From: Oscillospiraceae bacterium
GTDB lineage: Bacteria; Bacillota_A; Clostridia; Oscillospirales; JAAYXM01
Assembly: GCA_017532355.1 (NCBI GenBank)
Contig: JAFXJK010000035.1
Span: 1-16,197 of the forward strand
DNA length: 16,197 bases
Direction of reading: 5' to 3'
Made by a program: the position numbers and the translations under genes. The notes under the pieces are model-generated. The model did no database searches, was not told the DNA's origin, and saw only the letters and a list, made by a program, of their open reading frames with translations. How positions within the stretch are numbered: the stretch's first letter is position 1; each line of letters begins with the position of its first letter. This document shows, in pieces, positions 6,826 through 14,548 of this stretch.

Positions 6826-9279
6826 ATGGAAAAGGTATTTCTCAAACGTGGGGTAGAAGATGCGAAAATCGTCATCCCCCAAAACGCTCACGTTGTTGAA
6901 AAAACAGCGTCTGAAGAACTTTGTAACTATATCGAAAAATCACTCGGCATCAAGCTTCCGATAATCTGCGAGTGCAAGGCAGAGGGCAAGTGTATCTATG
7001 TTGGTCATACCGAGTTTGCAAAGAAGAATAACATTCTCGGAAAGAGTACAGAAAACTGGATTATAAAGATGGTTTCGGGTAACCTCGTTCTCACAGGTGG
7101 TGTGAAGAAAGGTGACCGCGGTATTATCTACGCTGCATACCACTTCCTTGAAGAAAACCTCGGAGTGCGTTGGTGGAACGGTCTTGAAGAGGATGTTCTC
7201 ACTCTTGACGAGTTTAAAATCGCAGAGGATTTTGAAAAAGAAGGAACTCCGTATTTCCCGTACCGCAAACCGCTTACGGATATTCTTATCGGCTTGGACA
7301 ATGCAGATGCCGAGAAGGGCGCGGCTGATGGCGCAGATAGTTCATCCGTTCCCGGAATGGAGAAGTACCCGTTTATTCCGAGATCGAGAATAAACGTTCT
7401 CTCTCCGCTTGATGACAACATCGAAAGCGTGTATGAGCCCATAGTTCGCAAGCATGGTGATATGCTTACACACGGACGTCCCCACCACGTTCACGTTTTG
7501 GGTAAGCTCTTCCCGAAGGCAGAAACCCATGCAGAGCATCCCGAGTGGATGGCTTGGAACGAGGATAAGAAAGAGCGTCTTAAGTTAGGTCACTACTGCC
7601 TTTCTAACGAAGAATTCTACAACGCTCTTATGGAGAAGCTTCTCGGATTTATAAAAGAGGATGTTGAGCTCGCTGAAAAGACAGGTGTCGAGCTTCCGTA
7701 TTATTACTCGCTCTCGTTTGACGACCTTGACGCAGAGTACTTCTTCTGTCATTGCCCCGAGTGTAAGAAAAAGATTGAAAAATCAGGTGTAACGGGCTAC
7801 GCTCTTCAGTTTATAAACCGCGTCGCAAGAGATGTGAAGAAGCTCTATCCGTGGGTAAAAATTGAGTTTCTTGCATACGTCGTATTCGTTCATCCGCCGA
7901 AGGATGATACCGTTCCCGAGGAGAACGTAGTTATCCGTATCGCAGGAGATCGTGCGGATATGACACACGGCTTTGTAGAGCCTGCAAACCGTCCGTATCT
8001 CGATAAGCTCAAGAACTGGTCAAAGCTTTGTGCTGTGAACGGAGCAGAGCTTCAGATATGGAAGTATATGTTCAACCTCCAGATAAACTTTGCATGTCCG
8101 CTCGTTTTCGGTCTTCAGAACTTTATTCAGACATACCGCGATTATGGCGTAAAGGGTATTTTTGTTGAGATAGAAAAGTTCTCCTCAGATTGCCACGACC
8201 TCAACGTATTCGTGCTTACGCGTCTCCTCGAAGATCCCGACTGCGATGTTGAGGCTCTCATTGAGGACTTCTGCAACCGCTACTACGGCAAGGCAGGCGA
8301 GGCGGTCCGCGAATATCTCTATGTCCTCCGCGATGCACAGAACAGAAACGTTGTCCATACATACTGTATGTGTGACGATAGCCCATTTAACTATATCGAC
8401 GCTCGCGCTGCAATCGACGGCACGGCAGCTCTTGATAAAGCAACTGAGGCTATTGGCGACGAGATGCCCTACCGTGCCCGTCTTAACTGGCTCCGCAAGA
8501 CCTTTGATGCAGTAATGCTCAACCGCTATTTTGACTTTAAGCATCAGGCTGAAGAGAATGGCGAGAAGTTTGAGTATGACTTCAAGATTATGAAAAAGAG
8601 AATAGTAGATGCGATAAACGAAAACTACGCAAGACAGCCTGTAGAGGGCGGTTCAGCTATTGCGAGAATCACACCGCCTGAGGATGAGATAGAGTATTAC
8701 ACAAATCTCCCCGAAGAGGAAGAGATTCTCGATATTCCGGAATACTTCAAGGATATCGATCCGAAGGATATTTACCAGTTCCGCATGGCAGATATCACAA
8801 AGGCGGCAGATAAGCGTCTGCGTCATACCTTCGGCTTCTGGCCCGAGAATGATCCCGATACAACTGTTTCAAAGTCGCTCAAGATAAGCTTTGATAATTG
8901 CCGCGGAAGCCAGCGTGATTACATCATGGTCGCAACGCCGAAAACTGCAGAAAATCCGAAATCAATCAACTTCGGTCTCTATCAGGACGATGCTTTTGTA
9001 GAGGGAATAAAGCTTTACAGCGACGACTTCATACAGGGTGGATATAACATCTACAAGGTAGGTCATGTTGACAACATTTCAAACTATCCCGACACTCATC
9101 TTATCGGGTATGACTATGGCTTCCTCTCAATCAAAATACGAGGAATTGCTGTAACCTTCCCGATGGAGTCTTGCGACGTCTATCTCTCAATCAAACCGTC
9201 GGGAGAGATGTACGGAGGCAAGTCGGGCGACGAAAACGCTTTGTTTATTGACCGCCTCATAGTTGTAAGGACAAAATAA
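6826..9279 (+). CDS. DUF4838-like protein, paralogue 3, with a loop insertion
   Basis: The protein has 817 residues. The domain order matches its neighbours, but about 20 extra residues, rich in Ala, Asp, Ser and Gly, lie between roughly 155 and 176, just before the IPRSRINVLSPLDDN segment. Later landmarks are therefore shifted by 20: GRPHHVH (217-223), DD (299-300), and a CHCPEC form of the cysteine motif (308-313) in which the middle residue is His rather than Gln. The FVEIE acidic motif is present (E448, E450), as is YCMCDDSPFNYID. The C-terminal domain keeps YDNCRGSQRD (with F for Y) and GYDYGFLSI. The insert lies near the presumed ligand-facing loops of the barrel, so it could alter specificity; that is inference. 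No signal peptide is present. It is transcribed from its own promoter and closed by its own terminator. Confidence 0.85.
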   Translation: MEKVFLKRGVEDAKIVIPQNAHVVEKTASEELCNYIEKSLGIKLPIICECKAEGKCIYVGHTEFAKKNNILGKSTENWIIKMVSGNLVLTGGVKKGDRGIIYAAYHFLEENLGVRWWNGLEEDVLTLDEFKIAEDFEKEGTPYFPYRKPLTDILIGLDNADAEKGAADGADSSSVPGMEKYPFIPRSRINVLSPLDDNIESVYEPIVRKHGDMLTHGRPHHVHVLGKLFPKAETHAEHPEWMAWNEDKKERLKLGHYCLSNEEFYNALMEKLLGFIKEDVELAEKTGVELPYYYSLSFDDLDAEYFFCHCPECKKKIEKSGVTGYALQFINRVARDVKKLYPWVKIEFLAYVVFVHPPKDDTVPEENVVIRIAGDRADMTHGFVEPANRPYLDKLKNWSKLCAVNGAELQIWKYMFNLQINFACPLVFGLQNFIQTYRDYGVKGIFVEIEKFSSDCHDLNVFVLTRLLEDPDCDVEALIEDFCNRYYGKAGEAVREYLYVLRDAQNRNVVHTYCMCDDSPFNYIDARAAIDGTAALDKATEAIGDEMPYRARLNWLRKTFDAVMLNRYFDFKHQAEENGEKFEYDFKIMKKRIVDAINENYARQPVEGGSAIARITPPEDEIEYYTNLPEEEEILDIPEYFKDIDPKDIYQFRMADITKAADKRLRHTFGFWPENDPDTTVSKSLKISFDNCRGSQRDYIMVATPKTAENPKSINFGLYQDDAFVEGIKLYSDDFIQGGYNIYKVGHVDNISNYPDTHLIGYDYGFLSIKIRGIAVTFPMESCDVYLSIKPSGEMYGGKSGDENALFIDRLIVVRTK

Positions 9280-9283
9280 TTAT

Positions 9284-9315
9284 AAAAATACCGTGAATTT
9301 TCACGGTATTTTTTT
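9284..9315 (+). terminator. Terminator of paralogue 3
   Basis: A perfect 13-base-pair stem (9284-9296 with 9301-9313, core ATACCGTGA) closes an ATTT loop and ends in a T run. It starts 4 bases after the stop codon. Confidence 0.92.
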
Positions 9316-9331
9316 ATTGCCTGAAAAAATG

Positions 9332-9360
9332 TTGCATTATGATTTCTTGTATGATAAACT
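9332..9360 (+). promoter_or_regulatory. Promoter of the paralogue 4-5 operon
   Basis: TTGCAT (9332-9337), 17 bases, then TAAACT (9355-9360). Transcription would start near 9367, giving a leader of only about 23 bases with AAGGAG at 9376-9381. The ATG at 9339 lies inside this promoter and cannot be the gene's start. Confidence 0.75.
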
Positions 9361-9389
9361 TAAAGAAAATAAACCAAGGAGAAGTACAT

Positions 9390-11843
9390 ATGTTTTTTTT
9401 GAAAAAAGGTGTAAATGATTGCAAAATTGTTGTTCCGAATGATGCTCACGTTGTTGAGAAAACGGCTTCGGAAGAGCTTCAGAATTATATTGAAAAAGCA
9501 CTCTCTGTAAAACTTTCGATTGTAAGTGAAAGTAAAGCGGAAGGCAAGTGCATCTATGTCGGTCATACCGAGTATGCAAAGGCAAATGGCATCCTCGGCA
9601 AGTCAAAAGAAAACTGGATAATGAAGATGGTAGATGGTAATCTCGTTCTCACAGGCGGAGTCAATCGTGGTGATCGCGGTATTATCTATGCAACATATCA
9701 CTTTCTTGAAGACATAGTTGGTGTACGTTGGTGGACTCCGTTTGAGGAGGATGTTCTCTCTCTTGAAACTTTGGAGCTTGGCGAAGACTTTTATAAGGAA
9801 GGAACACCGTACTTCTACTACCGCAAGACCTTTGCGGACTCTTTGTGCGGAGTTGAGTTCTTTCCGCATACCGTAAGAGGTCGAGGAAATGTCCTTTCTG
9901 CGTTTGACGATGGAATTCCCGAGGGCGTATATCATCCCGACGTCCGCAAATACGGGGATGTCCTCACGATGGGACGTCCGCACCATGTTCATACGATGTC
10001 GAAATACTTTCCGCCTGAGAAATACTTTGATGAGCATCCGGAATGGTGGGCGTGGAATAATGCTCTCGGAAAACACCTCAAAGAGGGGCACCGTTGTCTT
10101 TCGAATGAAAGCTTCTTTAACGCTTTCCTTGAAAAGCTGCTTGGCTTTATAAAAGAAGATGTAGAGCTTGCGGAGAAGACGGGCGTTGAACTTCCGAGCT
10201 TCTATTCAATAACGATGGATGACCTTATGGGTTATTGTTTCTGTCAGTGCCCCGAGTGCTCAAAGACGATAGAGAAATCGGGATATTCGGGCTACACTCT
10301 CAAGTTCATAAACCGCATTGCGCGTGAGGTCAAAAAGGTTTATCCGTGGGCAAAGATTGAAACTCTTGCATATCTCAACTACATAAAACTCCCGAAGGAT
10401 GATACTTTGCCTGAAAAGAACGTTGTCATCCGTCTTGCAGATGTCTATATCGACCTTGCACGCGGTGTAACTTCTCCGACAAATGCACAGTATCTTGAAG
10501 AACTCCGCGGCTGGTCAGAGCTTTGCAAAAAAGCAGGCTGTGAGCTTTATATATGGGATTATCTCTATAATATCCAGATCAGCTATCCGCTTCCGATCTT
10601 CCGCAGACTCAAGGATACAGTGCTCGCTTTTGCAGAGTACGGAGTAACGGGTGTGTTCGCGGAAACAGAGGCGCAACTTTCGGATTCGCGCGTTCTTAAT
10701 AATTACCTTATGTCGCATCTCCTCGAAGATCCGTATGCAGATGAGGAAGTGATTATAGATGATTTTCTTGCCCGTTACTACGGAAGTGAGGCAGGTAAAA
10801 TCATAAAGGAATATTATAAGGTTTTAGAGGACTGTCTTGATAGAAACAAGGTTCGTGCGTATTGCTGTGAAGAGGACTCACCGTTTAACTATCTTGACCC
10901 CAAGACTGTAATTGAGGGAAGTAAGCTTCTTGACCGTGCAGAAGCTGTAATCGGCGACGAGAAGCCTTACAGAACAAGGCTAAACTGGCTTCGTAAGCCG
11001 CTTGATACAGTTATCCTCAACAGATTCCACGATTTTAAAAAGGAGGCTGAGCGCGACGGTCTTGAGTTTAATTTCGATTTTGAAAAGGTGCGTGCCCGTG
11101 CAATAGCGGCACTTATGGAATACCGTTCAGACCCCGAAACAATAGGAATATCAACTCCACCTGACGTATCGGGTATCTTTGAATGTGTGGACGAAAGACA
11201 CGCTTACGAATTCCCGATAAGAACGCTTGAAGGTCTTGCGGTATGCACAGGAGTTGAAATGGATTATCTCAGAGAGCTTTCGGCAGACGAGGAAGTCTTT
11301 GAGGTTCCTGAAGAACTGAAGGGTGTTCCGAGTGAAGATGTTTATCAGTTCCCGATAAAAAATCTGGTTAAGTTTACACTTGGTTTCTTCATAGAACCGT
11401 TTGGTTATTCTCTCGTTGAAGATGAAAAGGCAGGCGCGTCAAAGGTTATGAAGCTTTCTTACGATACGGCGACGGGTGAGCGTGCACCGTATACGCTCGT
11501 TCCGACATCGAAAAATGCCGAAAGCAAGCAAGCGCTTCTCTTTGAACTTTGTCAGGAGAATGAAACAGTAGGAGACCTTAAACTTTATCGTGAGGATATC
11601 CTTGCGGATGAGTACAAGCTCTATAAGATTGGTAGCCTTTCGGGAATTTCAAAATCTTACAGCACGCGTGTAAGACTTCCACAGGAGATTACGATTGACC
11701 TCACGGGACTTGCAATAACTTTCCCGATGGATGAATGCGACGTATATATCCGAATGAAGGCGAAAGGTGAGATTTACGGCGGAAATCCGGAGGATGAAAA
11801 CGCGACATACTATGATCGCCTTATAGTTGTAAGAAGGAAGTAG
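9390..11843 (+). CDS. DUF4838-like protein, paralogue 4, with a duplicated linker segment
   Basis: I start it at 9390 (817 residues, MFFLKKGVNDCK...), 8 bases after AAGGAG. An in-frame ATG 51 bases earlier lies in the promoter. Landmarks: GRPHHVH (195-201), HPEWWAWN (216-223), DD (277-278), CFCQCPEC (283-290), and FAETE (E425, E427). The second cysteine cluster has become YCCEEDSPFNYLD. Between the helical part and the last domain there is an added stretch of about 45 residues in which a motif occurs twice: AYEFPIRTL near 605 and VYQFPIKNL near 651. The other copies have one equivalent (IYQFP). The C-terminal domain is diverged: YDNCRGSQRD is replaced by YDTATGERAP and the AYDYGFLSI strand by PQEITIDLT. 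Its last codons contain the ribosome site for paralogue 5, so the two genes are co-transcribed and probably translationally coupled. Confidence 0.85.
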   Translation: MFFLKKGVNDCKIVVPNDAHVVEKTASEELQNYIEKALSVKLSIVSESKAEGKCIYVGHTEYAKANGILGKSKENWIMKMVDGNLVLTGGVNRGDRGIIYATYHFLEDIVGVRWWTPFEEDVLSLETLELGEDFYKEGTPYFYYRKTFADSLCGVEFFPHTVRGRGNVLSAFDDGIPEGVYHPDVRKYGDVLTMGRPHHVHTMSKYFPPEKYFDEHPEWWAWNNALGKHLKEGHRCLSNESFFNAFLEKLLGFIKEDVELAEKTGVELPSFYSITMDDLMGYCFCQCPECSKTIEKSGYSGYTLKFINRIAREVKKVYPWAKIETLAYLNYIKLPKDDTLPEKNVVIRLADVYIDLARGVTSPTNAQYLEELRGWSELCKKAGCELYIWDYLYNIQISYPLPIFRRLKDTVLAFAEYGVTGVFAETEAQLSDSRVLNNYLMSHLLEDPYADEEVIIDDFLARYYGSEAGKIIKEYYKVLEDCLDRNKVRAYCCEEDSPFNYLDPKTVIEGSKLLDRAEAVIGDEKPYRTRLNWLRKPLDTVILNRFHDFKKEAERDGLEFNFDFEKVRARAIAALMEYRSDPETIGISTPPDVSGIFECVDERHAYEFPIRTLEGLAVCTGVEMDYLRELSADEEVFEVPEELKGVPSEDVYQFPIKNLVKFTLGFFIEPFGYSLVEDEKAGASKVMKLSYDTATGERAPYTLVPTSKNAESKQALLFELCQENETVGDLKLYREDILADEYKLYKIGSLSGISKSYSTRVRLPQEITIDLTGLAITFPMDECDVYIRMKAKGEIYGGNPEDENATYYDRLIVVRRK

Positions 11844-11849
11844 ATTAAG

Positions 11850-14192
11850 ATGTTTTTTCTCGGAAAAGGTATAAATGATTGCAAAATAGCAATTCCGAAG
11901 GATGCTCATGTTATTGAGAAAACAGCTTCGGAAGAGCTCTGCAACTATATAGAAAAAACGCTTTCTATTTCGCTTCCGATAGTTTCTGAAAATGAAGCTT
12001 CGGGTAAGTGTATCTATGTCGGTCATACCGAGTATGCGAAGAAGAACGGTATCCTCGGCAAGTCAAAAGAAAACTGGATAATGAAGATGGCAGACGGAAA
12101 CCTTGTCCTTACGGGTGGCGTAAAGACAGGTGACCGCGGTATAATCTACTCCGTTTACCACTTCCTTGAGGATATCGTCGGTGTGCGCTGGTGGAATCCT
12201 TATGAGGAGGATGTTCCGTCGCTTGATTCTCTTTCGATTGCAGATGATTTCTACAAAGAGGGAACGCCACACTTTGTACTTCGCAAGCCGATTTTCAACA
12301 GACCGCTTGGTGCAGAGGAGGGGGTAAGAACCTTTTCTCATATCGCAAGAACACGCACTAACATGGTTTCGGAGTTTGACGACGATGTGCCTGACGGGGC
12401 ATACAACCCTGAAATCAGAAAGTTCGGAGATGTCGCGCATTACGGCAGACCTCACCATTGTCACGTTATGGGAAAGCTTTTCCCAAAGGATGAAACTTAT
12501 GACGAGCATCCCGAGTGGTTTGCGTGGAACAAGGCAGAGGGTAAGCGAATAAAGGACGGACACCGCTGTTTTTCAAATGAAGAGTTTGTAAAAACGGTTA
12601 TTGAAAAACTTCTCAAGACGATAGAAGAAGACGTTGTTCGCCACGAGAAAGAGGGGACAGAGCTTCCGTACTGTTATGCAATTTCGCCGGATGACATTCC
12701 GGGAACGGAAGCCTTTTGCCAGTGTCCGGAATGTGAGAAGATTATTGAGAAAGCGGGATATGGTGGGTATTGCCTTCGATTTATAAACCGTATCGCCCGC
12801 GAGGTAAGAAAGGTTTATCCTTTCGCAAAGATAGAGCACCTCGCATACTTCAGCTTCATTGAACCTGCTTGTGACGGGACGCTCCCTGAGAGTAATGTTG
12901 TTGTTCGTCTTGCGAACATATATGTCGATGTTCTGCGCGATATAGATTCCGTATCGAACAGGAGATATAAGCGCCTTCTTGCGGAGTGGTCAGAGGTTTG
13001 TAAGAGGGCAGGCTCGGAGCTTCATGTGTGGGAATATATGTTCAATATGAGGCTTAATTATCCGCTTCCGATATTCTACCGTATGCAAGATACGATAAAG
13101 GCCTTTGAAGCGTACGGTGTAAAGGGTGTTTTTGTAGAAATTGAAGAGCACCTTTCCGATATGTGGGAGCTCAATAAGTATGTTCTTTCGCATCTTTTGG
13201 AAGAACCTGACTCCGATATTGGTGTAATGGTGAAGGACTTTACAGACCGATATTATGGCGCGGCAGGAAGTTTTGTCCGCGAATACCTCGAATTGCTTAA
13301 GAGAACATCGGAAAAACATATTACGACTGTCTATTGCTGTCTTGAAGACAGTCCCTTTAACTACATTGATGCGGAATGCGCAATCAAGGCATCGGAAATT
13401 CTTGACCGAGCAGAAAAGGCGATAGGTGATGCAACGCCGTACCGCGCACGCCTTGACTGGCTTCGGAAGTCGCTTGACAGCGTGATTCTCACAAAATACA
13501 ATGACCTCAGAAAGACGGACAGCACTTTCGAGTTTGATACGGATAGTCTCCGCGCGAGGGTTGTTTTGGCACTTTCGGAGTACGCGAAACTTCCGCTGAA
13601 TTTGAAACATTCCTGGCGCGTTCCGATTGAGGAGGCGTATTTCAAGTCACTTCCGTTTGATGAGAAGAAGCTTGAAATTCCCGAAATATTTAAGGGCGAA
13701 AATGAGGCAGATATCTATCAGTTCCCGATTAGTAATATGTTCGGTTTTGCAGGGATTTGCGATGAGCTTTCGGCTTCGGGCAGTGTGGTAAAGCTCACGC
13801 CTGAGATTGCCGCGCCTTTTGGTTGGGGAATTGATGCCCGGCCGACTTCAAAGTATGCCGAGCATCCGCGCGGTGTAAAGTTCAGTCTTTACCAGAACGA
13901 GAAAACGGTCGCGGAACTTTCTCTTTACAAAGAGGATTTTGCCAACGACGGATACAGGCTTTATAAGATAGGAACTGTTCAAAATATCAGTTCTCATCCC
14001 GATACCGCGCTTGTCTTTTATGTTATGGGTGCAGTGTCAATAAGTCTCTCCGCGCTCTCCGTAACTTTCCCGATGGAAGAGTGCGATGTGTACCTTTCGC
14101 TTTGTGCAAAAGGCGAGCTTTATGGCGGAGACCCTTCTGATGAAAATGCGATTTATTTTGACAGAATGATAGTTGTGAGAAAAAATGTGTAA
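11850..14192 (+). CDS. DUF4838-like protein, paralogue 5
   Basis: The protein has 780 residues and is the shortest and most diverged copy. It begins 6 bases after the stop of paralogue 4, using AAGGAAG (11834-11840) inside that gene, so it has no promoter of its own. Seen: GRPHHCH (199-205), HPEWFAWN (220-227), DD (281-282), FCQCPEC (289-295), FVEIE (E430, E432). The PKDDTVPEENVVIR segment found in the first four copies, nearly unchanged, has become ACDGTLPESNVVVR. The last domain lacks the YDNCRGSQRD-type strand and reads YVMGAVSISL where copies 1-3 read YDYGFLSI. The linker before the last domain is trimmed. The reading frame is intact and the core landmarks are kept, so it looks functional rather than decaying. 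There is no clear terminator of its own before the next promoter. Confidence 0.84.
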   Translation: MFFLGKGINDCKIAIPKDAHVIEKTASEELCNYIEKTLSISLPIVSENEASGKCIYVGHTEYAKKNGILGKSKENWIMKMADGNLVLTGGVKTGDRGIIYSVYHFLEDIVGVRWWNPYEEDVPSLDSLSIADDFYKEGTPHFVLRKPIFNRPLGAEEGVRTFSHIARTRTNMVSEFDDDVPDGAYNPEIRKFGDVAHYGRPHHCHVMGKLFPKDETYDEHPEWFAWNKAEGKRIKDGHRCFSNEEFVKTVIEKLLKTIEEDVVRHEKEGTELPYCYAISPDDIPGTEAFCQCPECEKIIEKAGYGGYCLRFINRIAREVRKVYPFAKIEHLAYFSFIEPACDGTLPESNVVVRLANIYVDVLRDIDSVSNRRYKRLLAEWSEVCKRAGSELHVWEYMFNMRLNYPLPIFYRMQDTIKAFEAYGVKGVFVEIEEHLSDMWELNKYVLSHLLEEPDSDIGVMVKDFTDRYYGAAGSFVREYLELLKRTSEKHITTVYCCLEDSPFNYIDAECAIKASEILDRAEKAIGDATPYRARLDWLRKSLDSVILTKYNDLRKTDSTFEFDTDSLRARVVLALSEYAKLPLNLKHSWRVPIEEAYFKSLPFDEKKLEIPEIFKGENEADIYQFPISNMFGFAGICDELSASGSVVKLTPEIAAPFGWGIDARPTSKYAEHPRGVKFSLYQNEKTVAELSLYKEDFANDGYRLYKIGTVQNISSHPDTALVFYVMGAVSISLSALSVTFPMEECDVYLSLCAKGELYGGDPSDENAIYFDRMIVVRKNV

Positions 14193-14199
14193 AAACATC

Positions 14200-14228
14200 T
14201 TGACTTTATTGTACTAAAGTAGTAAAAT
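14200..14228 (+). promoter_or_regulatory. Promoter of the T-box leader and symporter
   Basis: TTGACT (14200-14205), 17 bases, then TAAAAT (14223-14228), starting 8 bases after the stop of paralogue 5. An 18-base imperfect palindrome, ACTTTA-TTGTAC-TAAAGT (14203-14220), fills the spacer and could be an operator. Transcription would begin near 14235, just ahead of T-box stem I. Confidence 0.8.
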
Positions 14229-14234
14229 ACTTTT

Positions 14235-14511
14235 ATCAAAAGCGTCTGAGCAGGAAGAAGTAAGTTCGGCCGTAACTCATAAGAGAGCTGTCGGGTGGTG
14301 CGAGACAGTGGGGGAGACCGTTCTGAATACATCCTGTGAGCTGCGCACCGAAAGAGTTTCTCCGGTAGGCTGCGTCGGGAGTTCCCGTTACAGAACGAAA
14401 GTGTTGTCAGACACTTTAAAGGCCGTAACCGTGAGGTTGCGGTAAACTGAGGTGGTACCACGGGAAAAATCTCGTCCTCTGTATTCTTAGTAAGAATACG
14501 GAGGACTTTTT
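14235..14511 (+). ncRNA. T-box leader (tRNA-sensing riboswitch), specifier UAC for tyrosine
   Basis: A T-box binds a specific tRNA and allows transcription of the gene downstream when that tRNA is uncharged. All parts are visible. Stem I has an AGTA on its 5' side (about 14258) and the distal AGAGAG...GGTGGTGCGAGACAG element (about 14283-14307). The specifier loop GAA-TAC-A has UAC at 14328-14330. The T-box itself, AGGTGGTACCACGGG, is at 14450-14464. The competing terminator hairpin is GTCCTCTGTATTC (14474-14486) with GAATACGGAGGAC (14494-14506), followed by TTTTT. The TGGT in the T-box would pair with a tRNA ending in A-CCA, as tRNA-Tyr does. The tyrosine call depends on the GAA-NNN-A frame of the specifier loop, which is canonical here. 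The element fills most of the gene-free stretch 14193-14548. Confidence 0.93.
14474..14511 (+). terminator. T-box regulated terminator
   Basis: A 13-base-pair stem with one G-U pair and a loop of about 7 bases is followed by TTTTT (14507-14511). The 5' arm overlaps the region needed by the antiterminator. No other terminator follows paralogue 5, so this hairpin may also end transcripts coming from the paralogue 4-5 operon. Confidence 0.9.
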
Positions 14512-14548
14512 GTTTTCTCCGTATTCGGAAAACAAGGAGGAAATAAAA

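Noticed and set aside
9339..9389. Earlier start for paralogue 4 (ATG at 9339)
   Set aside because: The region contains the -10 element and the leader. AAGGAG at 9376-9381 fits the ATG at 9390, which gives the same N-terminus (MFFL) as paralogue 5.
12990..13610. 206-codon open frame on the minus strand
   Set aside because: It is opposite the conserved coding sequence of paralogue 5, similar antisense frames occur under the other copies, and it has no recognisable protein or ribosome site.
1775..14192. The array as a transposon, integron or recombination-shuffled cassette system
   Set aside because: No transposase, integrase, terminal inverted repeats or attachment sites are visible; tandem duplication explains the pattern.
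1775..14192. Firm naming as alpha-glucuronidase (GH67, aguA)
   Set aside because: Only the N-terminal domain and general layout agree. The central region looks DUF4838-like, and I cannot align the GH67 catalytic residues with confidence.
14510..14548. Earlier start for the symporter (ATG-containing frame from 14510)
   Set aside because: It begins inside the T tract of the T-box terminator; AAGGAGG at 14534-14540 serves the ATG at 14549.
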